The notes beneath the pieces were generated by a model. It ran no database searches, had not been told where the DNA came from, and saw nothing but the letters and a program-made list of their open reading frames with translations. Of a DNA stretch of 64,000 bases, positions 52,353-61,444 are shown one piece after another. Source of the stretch: Methylococcaceae bacterium UBA6146 (GTDB lineage: Bacteria > Pseudomonadota > Gammaproteobacteria > Methylococcales > Methylomonadaceae); contig DIUY01000009.1 in the NCBI GenBank assembly GCA_002422395.1, positions 62,306 to 126,305 on the forward strand. The letters run 5' to 3'. Each line of letters opens with the position of its first letter. The first letter of the stretch is position 1. The position numbers and the translations under genes were made by a program.

Positions 52353-52368
52353 GGGCACATCAATTGGC
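52353..52368 (+). promoter_or_regulatory. Sigma54-like promoter of the fusion gene
   Basis: GGGCACATCAATTGGC matches TGGCACR-N4-TTGCW with GGCACA and TTG in place and the correct 10-base distance; the -12 C is G. It lies about 60 bases upstream of the ATG at 52428. Confidence 0.45.
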
Positions 52369-52427
52369 CCTGGAATTTAAAAATAAAATTAAAACACTCT
52401 CTATAACGGGAAAAGGGTAGGTATGAA

Positions 52428-55400
52428 ATGTTGAGATCAACTCAGCTTAGATCGCCATGGGCGCTTAGCAATCCGGTCTGTCAAAGCACGGTGCTGGGCC
52501 TGACATTAACGTTGCTCTCAGGAGTGACTGGGGCCGAGGAGCCTCCTGCCGCTTCCATAGGCTTAGTCCTGGAACGTGCAAACATCCTCTATTCAGAAAA
52601 GAAATTCGACGCCGCACGCCAAGCGTTCGAACAAGCCATTGAGTCCGACAAAGGTTCGATTCCGGCTTGGCGCGGCCTTGCTTGGAGCCATTGGGCTTTG
52701 GGGCAAAAACAACGGGCATATCAAATTTGGACTGATTTGGTCAAGGCCTTTCCTAATGATTTGCCGACCTTATTGGCGCTGGGCAAGGCCAGTGAGCAAG
52801 ATAACCGTCGGCAAGAGGCAGCTGATTACTACAGCCGGGTGGTGACACTTGATCCGCATAATCAAGACGCCCGTCAGGGCAGGGCTAGGCTATCAATCGC
52901 CCAGCATAAATTTCAATCCGCCGAGCAGGATTTAAAGCCAATCCTGACTAATGCGCCATCGGACACCACCGCCCAATCATTGCTTGCCGATGCTCTTATG
53001 GGGCAAGGCCGCCACCAAGAGGCCGAAGGCATTTTGCGCCCGCTTGCCCGTGCCCAACCCGTACCGGCCAACCTGAACCGATGGGCTAAGGCACTGGCGG
53101 AAACGGGCAAATACGAGCAAGCGGCTGACGCTTACCGCACCAGTCTGGGTCACCATGCCGATAATGGCACGCTTAACGCGTGGCGCGGTTTGGGTGCTAG
53201 CCTGCGCAAAAGTGGCCAAAACCGGCGGGCCTATCCGCTTTGGGAGGGCATTCTCAAAGTATTTCCCAATGATTTGGCGACACTGTTGGCCTTAGGCAAG
53301 GCAAGCGAGCAGGATGGGCTTTGGCAAGAAGGCTTGGGTTACTATGCGCGGGCCTTGCAAGCATCGCCCGGTGCATACGATGCCCATTTTGGCAGGGCGC
53401 GGCTATTTACTGTACAACAAGACTACAAGGCCGCTGAGGCGGAGATAAAGGCAGTTTTAGAGCGGTCACCTTCGGACATTAAGGCAAACCTTGCACTGGT
53501 CGAAAATCTGGTTGCGCAGGGGCGTACCAAAGAGGCGGCCCCCTTATTGCGGCCACTCGTCGAAAGCGATCCTAGCGCCAAGAACCTCACCCGTATGGGC
53601 ACTATTTTGGCTGATCTTGATAGGGATGACGAATCGGCCCCTTACTTTGAGCAAAGTTTGCAATTGGATCCTGAAGATGCCGCCGCAGTCGTGGGGCTTG
53701 CCCATGTTTACTGGAACCAACATGCTTATGACCAGTCAACCGCGCTGTTACAACGCTATCTGTCGACGCATTTGGATAACGATATGGTGCGGGCACGGCT
53801 TGCCGAACACGCTTTCGCCGCCAGCAATTGGGAATTGGCCGAGCGGGAGTTGAGGACGCTAGTAAATAAACACCCGGATGACTCCCAATGGCAAATAAAG
53901 CTTGCGGGGCTTTTGCATCATGCCGGGCGTCACGAGGACGCAACAAAAATCGCCACCGAAGTGGTCACTAAAGAACCCGATAAGATAGTCGCTGTCCGGC
54001 TGCTGGCTGATGATGCCGTGTTCTCCGGCGACCTTCAAAATGCCGTTTTTTGGATGCGGCGACTCACGGTCATCGAACCATCGCCAGAGCGGTTCACCCG
54101 GCTTGCCAAGTTGCGTATGGAATTGGGGGAAAGTCTGGCCAAAGAAGGCAAGCTAGACGCGGCAATGATCCAATATCGGGCGGCGGAACAAGAATTGCGG
54201 CAAGCGAACGCTTTGGACCCGATTAAGTCGATGGCATCGGTTGATTTAGTGCGCGTCCTGCGCTTGCAAGGCCGGCTTGCTGAAGCGACGGCGTTTGGGG
54301 AACAGCTTTATGCAAATTATCCCAAGTCGGCGGATGTCATCAAAGAGTTGGCCATTTCATATAAAGAGCAGGGCAACTATTTGGCGGCACGCAGTATGCT
54401 CGAACAAAATATGCCGTTTTTTCCCAACAGTTCGGCATTAAAACAAAGTCTTGCCGAGCTAACTTATGATGCGGGCGAGAAAGACACAGCCATTAATATG
54501 CTGAATAAAATTAAAGAAGTGCCGGAGCGGACAGTCCCGGTTTTGCTTTATCACGGCATCACCGTTTCTGACCGCCAAGACACTGTCCCAGCAAAAAGTT
54601 TCCGCGACCAAATGTTAGCGCTAAAAAAAGACGGTTATCAAACAATTACGCCAGCACAGCTGCGTAGTTTTTTTGAGGACGGCAAGCCGCTGCCTCCCAA
54701 ACCCATCTTGATTACCTTTGATGATGCCCGTGCGGACAGTTTTAAGTATGCTGACCCGGTTCTTATGGAAACCGGCTTTAAGGCGACGATGTTTGTGCCT
54801 GTAGGCGACGTTGCCATGCACCAACCTTATGCGGCGGTGTGGCCCACCATCAGAAAAATGTATGCGACCGGGCGCTGGGATATGCAATGCCACGGCGCCG
54901 ATGCGCAACATTATGTGCCCGTCAATGCAAAAGGCGATGAAGGCCACTTTCTCGCCAACAGGATGTGGGTAACAGAGGCGGGCCGTTTGGAAACCAATGA
55001 GGAATACAAGGCACGCATTGAGCATGACATATTGACTTGTAAAGAAACAATGGCCCGCGAGTTGCCTGGCATACAAATTTTCGCCTTTGCTTTTCCGTAT
55101 GGCGATCAGGGACACAGGTCACTTTCTAATGCGCCCGACGCGTTCAATATCAACCAAAGTGTGGTGAGGAAACACTTTAAGTTGGCTTTTAACGTGGACA
55201 ACACTTACCTGCCTACAGAGGCGACACCTAAGTTCATCCTGCCCCGCTTTGAGGTGCCAAGGACTTATTCAGGTCAAGACTTGGTGCATCAGCTGAAAAC
55301 TATCGACCCTGAAATGTCGACAACGTATAAGCTGGCACGCTTGGATATGGAGTCTGGACACTACAAGCAGGCTTTGGAAAGTTACGGCAAATTGGCTGAC

Positions 55401-56468
55401 AAGGGGGTGATTGATAACGCGGATTTTCTCCTTACCTCAGGCAAAATACTCACTTGGAGCGGTGACCATGCCGGTGCAAGGGAGCAGCTGGGGAAAGCGG
55501 CGGCATTGCGGTTTGATGACGCCGCCATCCAAAAACAGATTGCGGTGCTTGACAATCGCCTGAGGCCATCTACGCAAGTGAGCGGCCAATATTTCGAAGA
55601 CAACAACCGCCGGTCTTACTTCAGCTTCAGTCCATCCGTCCAATATCCCGTTTCAGACGCGCTGTCTTTGGCGGCGTATTACAAATATCTGGATTTTGAT
55701 CAAAAACTTGACGACACCACGTCGGTGCCAGCGCCTGGGGAACAGCACTTCCAAGTGACTGGAAACCAGTTTGAGGGCAGGCTCAACTATGAATTGGGTG
55801 CCCGCTCGTTGCTGTCACTATCGGCCGGGGTCGCTGATTTTTCTGGGGATACGTCGTCCGCGCTTGGGTCGAAAAAATCGGGTTCGGTCTTTCCATTGGG
55901 TTCTGCCAGGTTGGAGACCGGAGTGAGCGACCAGGTGGATTTGTCTATTGGCGTCGATCACACGTATGTCAACACCGCTGGGGCAATTGTGGAAGACTTG
56001 GCCTTTACCCGGTTTCGGGGCGGAACCGACATAAAATTATCCGACCCAGTGAACTTAAACGTCAATTATTCATATTTTGACTATACGGACAACAATCAAC
56101 GCCATAGAACCGAAGTCGAGCTTGGTGCCAAGGTCATGGACGATCCGGGCGTCACCGTCGGCGCCCAGTTTATCCATGACGACACCCAAAAATTTGACCC
56201 GTTGTTTTGGACGCCCCGAAACTATTTGAGTTTTAGCGCACCGGTTAACGTTAAAAAGAACTGGGGGGATTCAGTTGTCGCGACGCTTAGCGTTGCGCCG
56301 GGGATGGGCAAAGAGGCGGCTGGTGATTTTCAGTTCCAAATCAATACCACCGGCAGCTTAAACTGGAATGTGAACGATGCGCTTAGCATGAACGTCTCTG
56401 CGGGCCGTTATGAGGCGGCAACGTATTCCAACTTTAGCGTTTTTGCCGGTGTCGCCCTGAAGTTTTAA
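52428..56468 (+). CDS. TPR / polysaccharide deacetylase / outer-membrane barrel fusion (PgaA-PgaB-like)
   Basis: A 1346-residue exported protein. After a signal peptide (to about 36), TPR repeats fill residues 45-690 (ANILYSEKKFDAARQAFEQA, LALGKASEQDNRRQEAADYY). A NodB-type deacetylase occupies about 700-940: VPVLLYHGIT, ILITFDDARADSFKYADPVL, the His pair in DMQCHGADAQHYVP and FAFAFPYGDQG. More TPR follow (970-1045), then a beta-barrel to the C-terminal Phe (VSGQYFEDNNRRSYFSFSPS ... GVALKF). In the poly-GlcNAc system, PgaA (TPR plus barrel) and PgaB (deacetylase) are separate proteins; here the deacetylase is inserted between TPR and barrel. Likely deacetylates the polymer during passage through the outer-membrane pore. 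Confidence 0.85.
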   Translation: MLRSTQLRSPWALSNPVCQSTVLGLTLTLLSGVTGAEEPPAASIGLVLERANILYSEKKFDAARQAFEQAIESDKGSIPAWRGLAWSHWALGQKQRAYQIWTDLVKAFPNDLPTLLALGKASEQDNRRQEAADYYSRVVTLDPHNQDARQGRARLSIAQHKFQSAEQDLKPILTNAPSDTTAQSLLADALMGQGRHQEAEGILRPLARAQPVPANLNRWAKALAETGKYEQAADAYRTSLGHHADNGTLNAWRGLGASLRKSGQNRRAYPLWEGILKVFPNDLATLLALGKASEQDGLWQEGLGYYARALQASPGAYDAHFGRARLFTVQQDYKAAEAEIKAVLERSPSDIKANLALVENLVAQGRTKEAAPLLRPLVESDPSAKNLTRMGTILADLDRDDESAPYFEQSLQLDPEDAAAVVGLAHVYWNQHAYDQSTALLQRYLSTHLDNDMVRARLAEHAFAASNWELAERELRTLVNKHPDDSQWQIKLAGLLHHAGRHEDATKIATEVVTKEPDKIVAVRLLADDAVFSGDLQNAVFWMRRLTVIEPSPERFTRLAKLRMELGESLAKEGKLDAAMIQYRAAEQELRQANALDPIKSMASVDLVRVLRLQGRLAEATAFGEQLYANYPKSADVIKELAISYKEQGNYLAARSMLEQNMPFFPNSSALKQSLAELTYDAGEKDTAINMLNKIKEVPERTVPVLLYHGITVSDRQDTVPAKSFRDQMLALKKDGYQTITPAQLRSFFEDGKPLPPKPILITFDDARADSFKYADPVLMETGFKATMFVPVGDVAMHQPYAAVWPTIRKMYATGRWDMQCHGADAQHYVPVNAKGDEGHFLANRMWVTEAGRLETNEEYKARIEHDILTCKETMARELPGIQIFAFAFPYGDQGHRSLSNAPDAFNINQSVVRKHFKLAFNVDNTYLPTEATPKFILPRFEVPRTYSGQDLVHQLKTIDPEMSTTYKLARLDMESGHYKQALESYGKLADKGVIDNADFLLTSGKILTWSGDHAGAREQLGKAAALRFDDAAIQKQIAVLDNRLRPSTQVSGQYFEDNNRRSYFSFSPSVQYPVSDALSLAAYYKYLDFDQKLDDTTSVPAPGEQHFQVTGNQFEGRLNYELGARSLLSLSAGVADFSGDTSSALGSKKSGSVFPLGSARLETGVSDQVDLSIGVDHTYVNTAGAIVEDLAFTRFRGGTDIKLSDPVNLNVNYSYFDYTDNNQRHRTEVELGAKVMDDPGVTVGAQFIHDDTQKFDPLFWTPRNYLSFSAPVNVKKNWGDSVVATLSVAPGMGKEAAGDFQFQINTTGSLNWNVNDALSMNVSAGRYEAATYSNFSVFAGVALKF

Positions 56469-56476
56469 GAGGGGCT

Positions 56477-56511
56477 AAGGCCTGGCAGGATTTTAAAACC
56501 TGCCAGGCCTT
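56477..56511. terminator. Strong symmetrical hairpin after the fusion gene
   Basis: A 13-bp perfect stem, AAGGCCTGGCAGG with CCTGCCAGGCCTT, around ATTTTAAAA. It lies 8 bases after the stop codon and 65 bases before the dehydrogenase gene. No T-tract, so termination or mRNA protection are both possible. Confidence 0.55.
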
Positions 56512-56575
56512 AATCAAGGACGATAGTGTGAATTTGTTTATATAAAATCCAATAATTAATTATAAGGAAAATGTC

Positions 56576-57856
56576 ATGTCAATTACTGCAGTAATAGGTT
56601 TAGGTTATGTGGGGCTTCCATTGGTTGTCGAGCTGGGCAAACACGCCCGCACTATCGGGTTCGATATTGCCGAATTTAAAGTGGAGTCCTGTAAAAACGG
56701 GGTTGACCCCTCTTGTGAGTTAGCGGATGAGGACATGCGTGCTGCGGTATATGCCGAGTATACCTCCGACCCCAGTGTTTTGGCGGAAGCGGATATTATC
56801 ATCGTGGCCGTGCCCACCCCAGTGGACGGTGCGCACATTCCGGATTTTGGCCCGTTGATAGGGGCAAGCCGCGTTGTCGGCAAGCACATGAAAAAAGGCA
56901 CGGTGGTTGTTTATGAATCCACAGTCTATCCCGGCGCGACCGAAGAGGTTTGTATCCCCGTGCTGGCCGAAGCATCGGGCATGACGTGGAAAAAAGATTT
57001 TTTTGTGGGCTATTCCCCTGAGCGGATCAATCCGGGAGACCGTGAGCATACCTTGACCACTATCCTTAAGGTGGTGTCCGGTGACACGTCTGAAACACTG
57101 GAAAAAGTGGCGGCGCTTTATGAAAAAATCGTGCTTCCCGGTGTCCATCGGTGTTCAAGCATCAAAGTGGCCGAGGCTTGCAAGGTGATTGAAAACACCC
57201 AGCGTGATTTGAATATTGCCCTGATGAATGAGCTGGCAATTATTTTTGACAAACTGGACATCGACACCACGGAAGTGCTGGAAGCGGCCGGCACCAAATG
57301 GAATTTCTTAAAGTTTAAACCCGGCTTGGTGGGTGGGCATTGTATTGGCGTGGACCCTTATTATCTGACCCATAAGGCGGTGACGATTGGCTATCATCCG
57401 CAGGTTATCTTGGCAGGCCGACGGATTAACGATGGTATGGGCAAGTTTATCGCCGAGCAAACCATCAAAAACATGATTGCTTGCGGGAGCTATATAAAAT
57501 GTGCGCGGGTCAACATCTTGGGGCTTACTTTTAAGGAGAATTGTGCTGATTTACGCAATTCAAAAGTCACCGATGTGATTAATGAGTTAAAAACTTATGG
57601 TGTGGAAGTGTTTGTCCATGACCCGTATGCCGACCCTGATGAGGCGATGCATGAATATGGCGTCCGGTTGCTGTCGTGGGACGATATGCCAAGGGCGGAC
57701 GCCATTATTGCCGCCGTTTCGCATGACCAGTTTGCGGCGTTGTCTATGGAAGATTTCCAGAAAAAACTGATTAAGGGCGGATGCTTCATCGACGTCAAGG
57801 CGAGCTTTAACAAGGCCCAATTTGAGCAGGCGGGATTCTGTGTTTGGCGGCTTTAG
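56576..57856 (+). CDS. Nucleotide-sugar dehydrogenase (VipA/TviB/WbpO type)
   Basis: A 426-residue UDP-sugar 6-dehydrogenase. The N-terminal NAD-binding motif VIGLGYVGLPLVVELGK is complete. The central part has IIIVAVPTPVDGAHIPDFGP, ESTVYPGATEEVC and SPERINPGDREHT. The catalytic Cys lies in GLVGGHCIGVDPYYLTHKA, and the C-terminal domain begins ILGLTFKENCADLRNSKV. The sequence pattern is that of enzymes oxidising UDP-GlcNAc or UDP-GalNAc to the uronic acid, so the nearby polymer may contain an N-acetyl-hexosaminuronate. It is downstream of the fusion gene on the same strand. Confidence 0.92.
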   Translation: MSITAVIGLGYVGLPLVVELGKHARTIGFDIAEFKVESCKNGVDPSCELADEDMRAAVYAEYTSDPSVLAEADIIIVAVPTPVDGAHIPDFGPLIGASRVVGKHMKKGTVVVYESTVYPGATEEVCIPVLAEASGMTWKKDFFVGYSPERINPGDREHTLTTILKVVSGDTSETLEKVAALYEKIVLPGVHRCSSIKVAEACKVIENTQRDLNIALMNELAIIFDKLDIDTTEVLEAAGTKWNFLKFKPGLVGGHCIGVDPYYLTHKAVTIGYHPQVILAGRRINDGMGKFIAEQTIKNMIACGSYIKCARVNILGLTFKENCADLRNSKVTDVINELKTYGVEVFVHDPYADPDEAMHEYGVRLLSWDDMPRADAIIAAVSHDQFAALSMEDFQKKLIKGGCFIDVKASFNKAQFEQAGFCVWRL

Positions 57857-58016
57857 TGGGTTGGCGGCTAAGAGGGCAAGGCCGCGGTTTTGGCAGTGCG
57901 TGGGTTATTGCAGGTAAATGAAGCACCGTCCGTTGCAGGTTGGGTCGGCTCAAAAAACAAGGGGCCGATGCGCCTGCAACGGGCACTGCTGATACGGACT
58001 AACTAGGGTGGGCATC

Positions 58017-60020
58017 ATGACGACAACAATGATAAATGACGGTGATGGTGATTTTTCCAGTCCACCTAGTGTGCGGGTCATCGAGCTTCTTCATGAGTTG
58101 GAGATGAACCGAGCTGATCTGGAAGCCCAGAATGCGGCGCTAGCCCAGGTGCGGACAGAGTTGCAACACACGCAAGCGCAATATATTGACCTCTACGAAC
58201 AGGCACCGGTGGGTTATCTCACGCTCGACAACAAAGGGGCGGTCATGGAAGCCAATATCACCGCAGGCCGCTTGCTGGGGATGGACAAAATGGCGCTTGC
58301 CGGGCGGCTGTTAAGTGAGTTCATCATGCCAGAAGACCAGGCACTTTACGCCCTGTATTGTCGGCATCTGTCCAAAAGCCAAGAACGGCATAGCTGCTGG
58401 CTGCGCTTAAAGAAGGCGGGTGGCGGCGGGCTATGGGTCAGGCTCGATACGGTGGTGGTCAAGGATGAAGCCGGCAACGTGTTCCGGTTGCGGACGGTCA
58501 TTAATGACATCACTGAACTCAAACAGTCCGAAGAACGGTTACAGAAAATTGCCGACAGCGCCGTTAACGCCATCATCACCATCGACCGGCAGGGGATTGT
58601 CAGGGTGTTCAATAAAGCCGCTGAGGCGATGTTAGGTTTTGCCGCCGAAGAAATAATCGGCCATAACGTCAATAAGCTCATGGCGTTATCGGAAGGCAAT
58701 GCATTTAACACGGGTTTTTTGCAATGCACGGCGCAAGCTAGCATCAGCGGTACGCAACGCGAAATCCAGATGCGGCGAAAAGACGGCTCAACCATTTTGC
58801 TCAGCCTTGGGATCGGTGAATTTCAAGAAGGTAACACGCAATATTTTACCGGTATCCTACGGGACATTACTGAGCAAAGGCGCGTCGAGCAAGCGTTGCA
58901 CGACAGCCAAGAGCGGCTTGCCCTAGTGATGGAGGCTAGTGGGGGAGGCTTTTGGGACTGGAATATATTGACCGGCCAAATCCTGCATAATCACAAATGG
59001 TATGAACTGCTTGGCTTGGACAAAAGCCTTACTGAATGTGAGAAACCGGCATTTTTCACCTCGTTGCTTCATGAAGACGACCGTGAACAGGTGTTGCGTA
59101 GGCTTCAACAGGCACTTAAGAACAGCAGCCGGTTCCGTAGCGAACACCGGTTGCGCCGGGCGGACGGCAGTTATATTTGGGTGCAGGAAAACGGCATTAT
59201 TGTTAACCGGAACGGGGAGGGCAAGCCGCTCCGTATGGTCGGCAGTTTTGTTGACATTAGCGAGCGTAAACAGGCCGAGCAGCAACAGCGTGAATATCAT
59301 AGCCAGTATGAGCGGTTATTAAAGCTTGAAATCGTCAATCAAACCGTTGCCGCTATTGCCCACGACCTCAACCAACCCTTGGGCGCGGCGGCCTCTTATG
59401 CCGATGCTGCCTATTGTTTATTGCAGGCAGGCAACAAGCAGCCGGAAAAACTGCGTTATGCGCTGGAACAAAGCACCCAACAAATCCGCCGTGCCGGGCA
59501 GTTCGTCCACCAACTGTTCGGCTTTCTCCGCACGGGTGAAACCATCACAGCGCCGCTTCATCTCAACAGGATAGTACGCAAAGTAATTGCCACGCTTAAA
59601 GAAGATGGGCGGCTTCGTGACTTTGCCGTGGTGGCCAATCTTGAACACAACCTCCCTAAGGTGCAAGCCAATGCCCTGCAACTTGAAAAGGTATTGGTCA
59701 ACTTGATATGCAACGGCATAGAGGCGATGACCGATGACGGCCTGACCATAGGCACACTATCAATCTCCGTCAGTGCTGCCGCCACTGGCACAGAAGCGCA
59801 GATTTGTATCCGCGATGGCGGGCACGGGCTTGACTCGTACACGGCCAAGCGTATTTTTGAGCCTTTTTACAGCACCAAAGCCAACGGCTTGGGTATGGGG
59901 CTGGCAATCAGCAGGGCACTGGTCGAGGCTCAGGGTGGGCAATTGTGGTATCAAGCCGACGACGAACCGGGCGCCGCGTTTTATTTAACGGTGCCTTTTG
60001 CATCAGCGGCTTTGTCATGA
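58017..60020 (+). CDS. PAS-domain sensor histidine kinase
   Basis: A 667-residue cytoplasmic hybrid sensor without membrane helices. The ATG at 58017 (after AGGGTGGG) is preferred over a GTG three codons earlier. A coiled N-terminus (LLHELEMNRADLEAQNAALA) leads to three PAS domains (about 60-165, 175-285 and 295-420), then the HisKA domain with H449 in AIAHDLNQPLGAAASYADAA, and an HATPase with VLVNLICNGIEAM, IRDGGHGL and the GLGMGLAIS box. All catalytic boxes are intact. The plan resembles FixL/TodS-type sensors of gases or redox state. Its stop overlaps the response regulator start by 4 bases. Confidence 0.92.
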   Translation: MTTTMINDGDGDFSSPPSVRVIELLHELEMNRADLEAQNAALAQVRTELQHTQAQYIDLYEQAPVGYLTLDNKGAVMEANITAGRLLGMDKMALAGRLLSEFIMPEDQALYALYCRHLSKSQERHSCWLRLKKAGGGGLWVRLDTVVVKDEAGNVFRLRTVINDITELKQSEERLQKIADSAVNAIITIDRQGIVRVFNKAAEAMLGFAAEEIIGHNVNKLMALSEGNAFNTGFLQCTAQASISGTQREIQMRRKDGSTILLSLGIGEFQEGNTQYFTGILRDITEQRRVEQALHDSQERLALVMEASGGGFWDWNILTGQILHNHKWYELLGLDKSLTECEKPAFFTSLLHEDDREQVLRRLQQALKNSSRFRSEHRLRRADGSYIWVQENGIIVNRNGEGKPLRMVGSFVDISERKQAEQQQREYHSQYERLLKLEIVNQTVAAIAHDLNQPLGAAASYADAAYCLLQAGNKQPEKLRYALEQSTQQIRRAGQFVHQLFGFLRTGETITAPLHLNRIVRKVIATLKEDGRLRDFAVVANLEHNLPKVQANALQLEKVLVNLICNGIEAMTDDGLTIGTLSISVSAAATGTEAQICIRDGGHGLDSYTAKRIFEPFYSTKANGLGMGLAISRALVEAQGGQLWYQADDEPGAAFYLTVPFASAALS

Positions 60021-60415
60021 GTGCGCAGGCCACTGTTTTTGTTGTTGACGACGATACCGCCGTGCGCAGCGGCCTTGCTTTGCAACTTGAAGCTTACGGT
60101 TTTTCCGTCCAAACCTTTGATAGCTGCATGGACTTTCTGGCCAGCTTCGATCCGCAAGCCGCCGGTTGCCTGATACTCGACGTGCGTATGCCCGATATGA
60201 CGGGCCCGGAATTGCAGACCGTGCTGGCTTGCCGGAACAGTAATCTGCCGATTATTTTTCTTTCGGGGTATGAGGATATTCCGGTGGCGGTCGAGGCGAT
60301 AAAGTCCGGTGCCTTTGACTTCTTAACCAAGCCGGTTGACAGTCAAAAATTACTTAACAGCGTTTATGCGGCACTTGATTTAAATGCCGAACAGCGGCAG
60401 CGCTTAAATCGTTGA
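60017..60415 (+). CDS. Single-domain FixJ-like response regulator, C-terminus altered by a MITE
   Basis: A 132-residue receiver with D11-D13, phospho-acceptor D55 (LILDVRMPD) and K105 (FLTKPVD). It resembles FixJ-family receivers but has no LuxR-type DNA-binding domain. The start MSAQATVF overlaps the kinase stop. The TGA stop at 60413-60415 is made by the junction with a family B element. Removing the element and one duplication restores ten more codons, ending in TAA directly before the ribosome-binding site of the next gene, so the ancestral protein was also single-domain. Output is probably through protein contact or phosphorelay. Confidence 0.88.
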   Translation: MSAQATVFVVDDDTAVRSGLALQLEAYGFSVQTFDSCMDFLASFDPQAAGCLILDVRMPDMTGPELQTVLACRNSNLPIIFLSGYEDIPVAVEAIKSGAFDFLTKPVDSQKLLNSVYAALDLNAEQRQRLNR

Positions 60416-60506
60416 TAGTGGTAAAAATCCAAATGCTTAAGTGACAGCGGAGTTAAAAAAACATGTTTTTTGAATCCAAAATATCATGACCATTTTTACC
60501 ACCACC
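60414..60506. mobile_element. Family B palindromic MITE, copy 6
   Basis: A 93-bp element with ends GATAGTGGTAAAAATCC and TTTTTACCACCACC. The borders AAATCGTT (60406-60413) and AAATTGTT (60507-60514) are an 8-bp duplication with one change. It inserted into the last codons of the response regulator and separates it from the metallopeptidase gene. Confidence 0.92.
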
Positions 60507-60555
60507 AAATTGTTACGCCTATAAAAGCGGCCAACATTTTATATAAGGAGACTTT

Positions 60556-61245
60556 ATGAACCGTATCCACAATTTTAAAAAAATATCCAGGCTAGCCTAT
60601 AACGAGGAATGTCGGAAAGTTGCTGTCCACGAAGCCGGACATGCGGCCGCCATTCATTTTGGCAACAAGCAAAAAAAACTGCCGCCGGTTTTTTTTCAAG
60701 TGGCGATCAAAAGGTTAAACGGCGCTTTTAAAGCCGCCGATTGTTTGGGTAAACACTACGACCCACCGGTCGCTTACATTGAGGGCGGGCGTTTGATCCA
60801 TACGTTGCCGTTATCTTTTAATGAGCTGGAAAAAAAGTTTTCCAACGCAGATATGCAAGCTTATGAAGAGGCTTTCGAGGCCGATATGGTCAATCTGTTA
60901 GTGGGGCCTTTGGCAGAAGCCAAATACCTGGCCGGACGTGATGATGAACCGATGGGCCCGCAGTCGGTTAATGTCTATTCGCTGCATTATTATGGCGGGT
61001 TATCCGATTTGAAGATTGTCAATGCGTATCTTGATTGCTTTACTCATAATCCTGAACAGCGGCAAAGTAAATTGAACCAGCTATTTTTGGCAGCGTTCCG
61101 TTTTATCAGCGAAATACCCCATTGGCTCGCGATTACGGCACTGGCCGATTATATTTTGGCGAATGATAAAAATATTCTTGAATGTGAAGAGGTTATCGCC
61201 GTACTGGAAGCGGGTAGCCGTGCAACCCGTTATATATATTGTTAA
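60556..61245 (+). CDS. Stand-alone M41 (FtsH-type) metallopeptidase-like protein
   Basis: A 229-residue protein with a zinc motif VHEAGHAAAIHF (H25, E26, H29), as in the FtsH peptidase domain. A likely third ligand is D151 in YGGLSDLKIVNAYL, matching the Asp after a small-residue loop in FtsH. LLVGPLAEAKYLAG corresponds to the 'GGraAEe' helix. There is no AAA ATPase and no membrane segment, so it cannot unfold substrates itself. GGAG precedes the ATG. Before the MITE insertion its start would have lain 12 bases after the response regulator stop, implying an operon with the sensor kinase pair. Substrate unknown. Confidence 0.75.
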   Translation: MNRIHNFKKISRLAYNEECRKVAVHEAGHAAAIHFGNKQKKLPPVFFQVAIKRLNGAFKAADCLGKHYDPPVAYIEGGRLIHTLPLSFNELEKKFSNADMQAYEEAFEADMVNLLVGPLAEAKYLAGRDDEPMGPQSVNVYSLHYYGGLSDLKIVNAYLDCFTHNPEQRQSKLNQLFLAAFRFISEIPHWLAITALADYILANDKNILECEEVIAVLEAGSRATRYIYC

Positions 61246-61444
61246 TGCGGGAACGGGTGGGTTCGCGTTTGGGTTGCGGCCCTGTCTGCCGTTGTTCAAC
61301 CGAATCACCCGCGACGCTTTTAACACACGTTACAGTGAGATGGGCGGTTTAAAAACAGTACCCGTTTAACCATTATCTTAATGCGAATGGTTAATTTGTG
61401 TGGCTAACTATTTCTCCCTCAATTTAAATGAGAAGGTGAATCAG

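Larger units (their letters stand above)
51862..52427. other. Intergenic region between deacetylase unit 2 and the fusion gene
   Basis: No gene seen in 566 bases. It holds a terminator at 52182-52222 and a sigma54-like promoter at 52353-52368, so the fusion gene probably forms its own transcription unit. Confidence 0.6.

Noticed and set aside
60017..60415. Loss of a LuxR-type output domain of the response regulator through the MITE
   Set aside because: Removing the element yields only ten extra codons and a stop before the next ribosome-binding site, so no DNA-binding domain was present before insertion.
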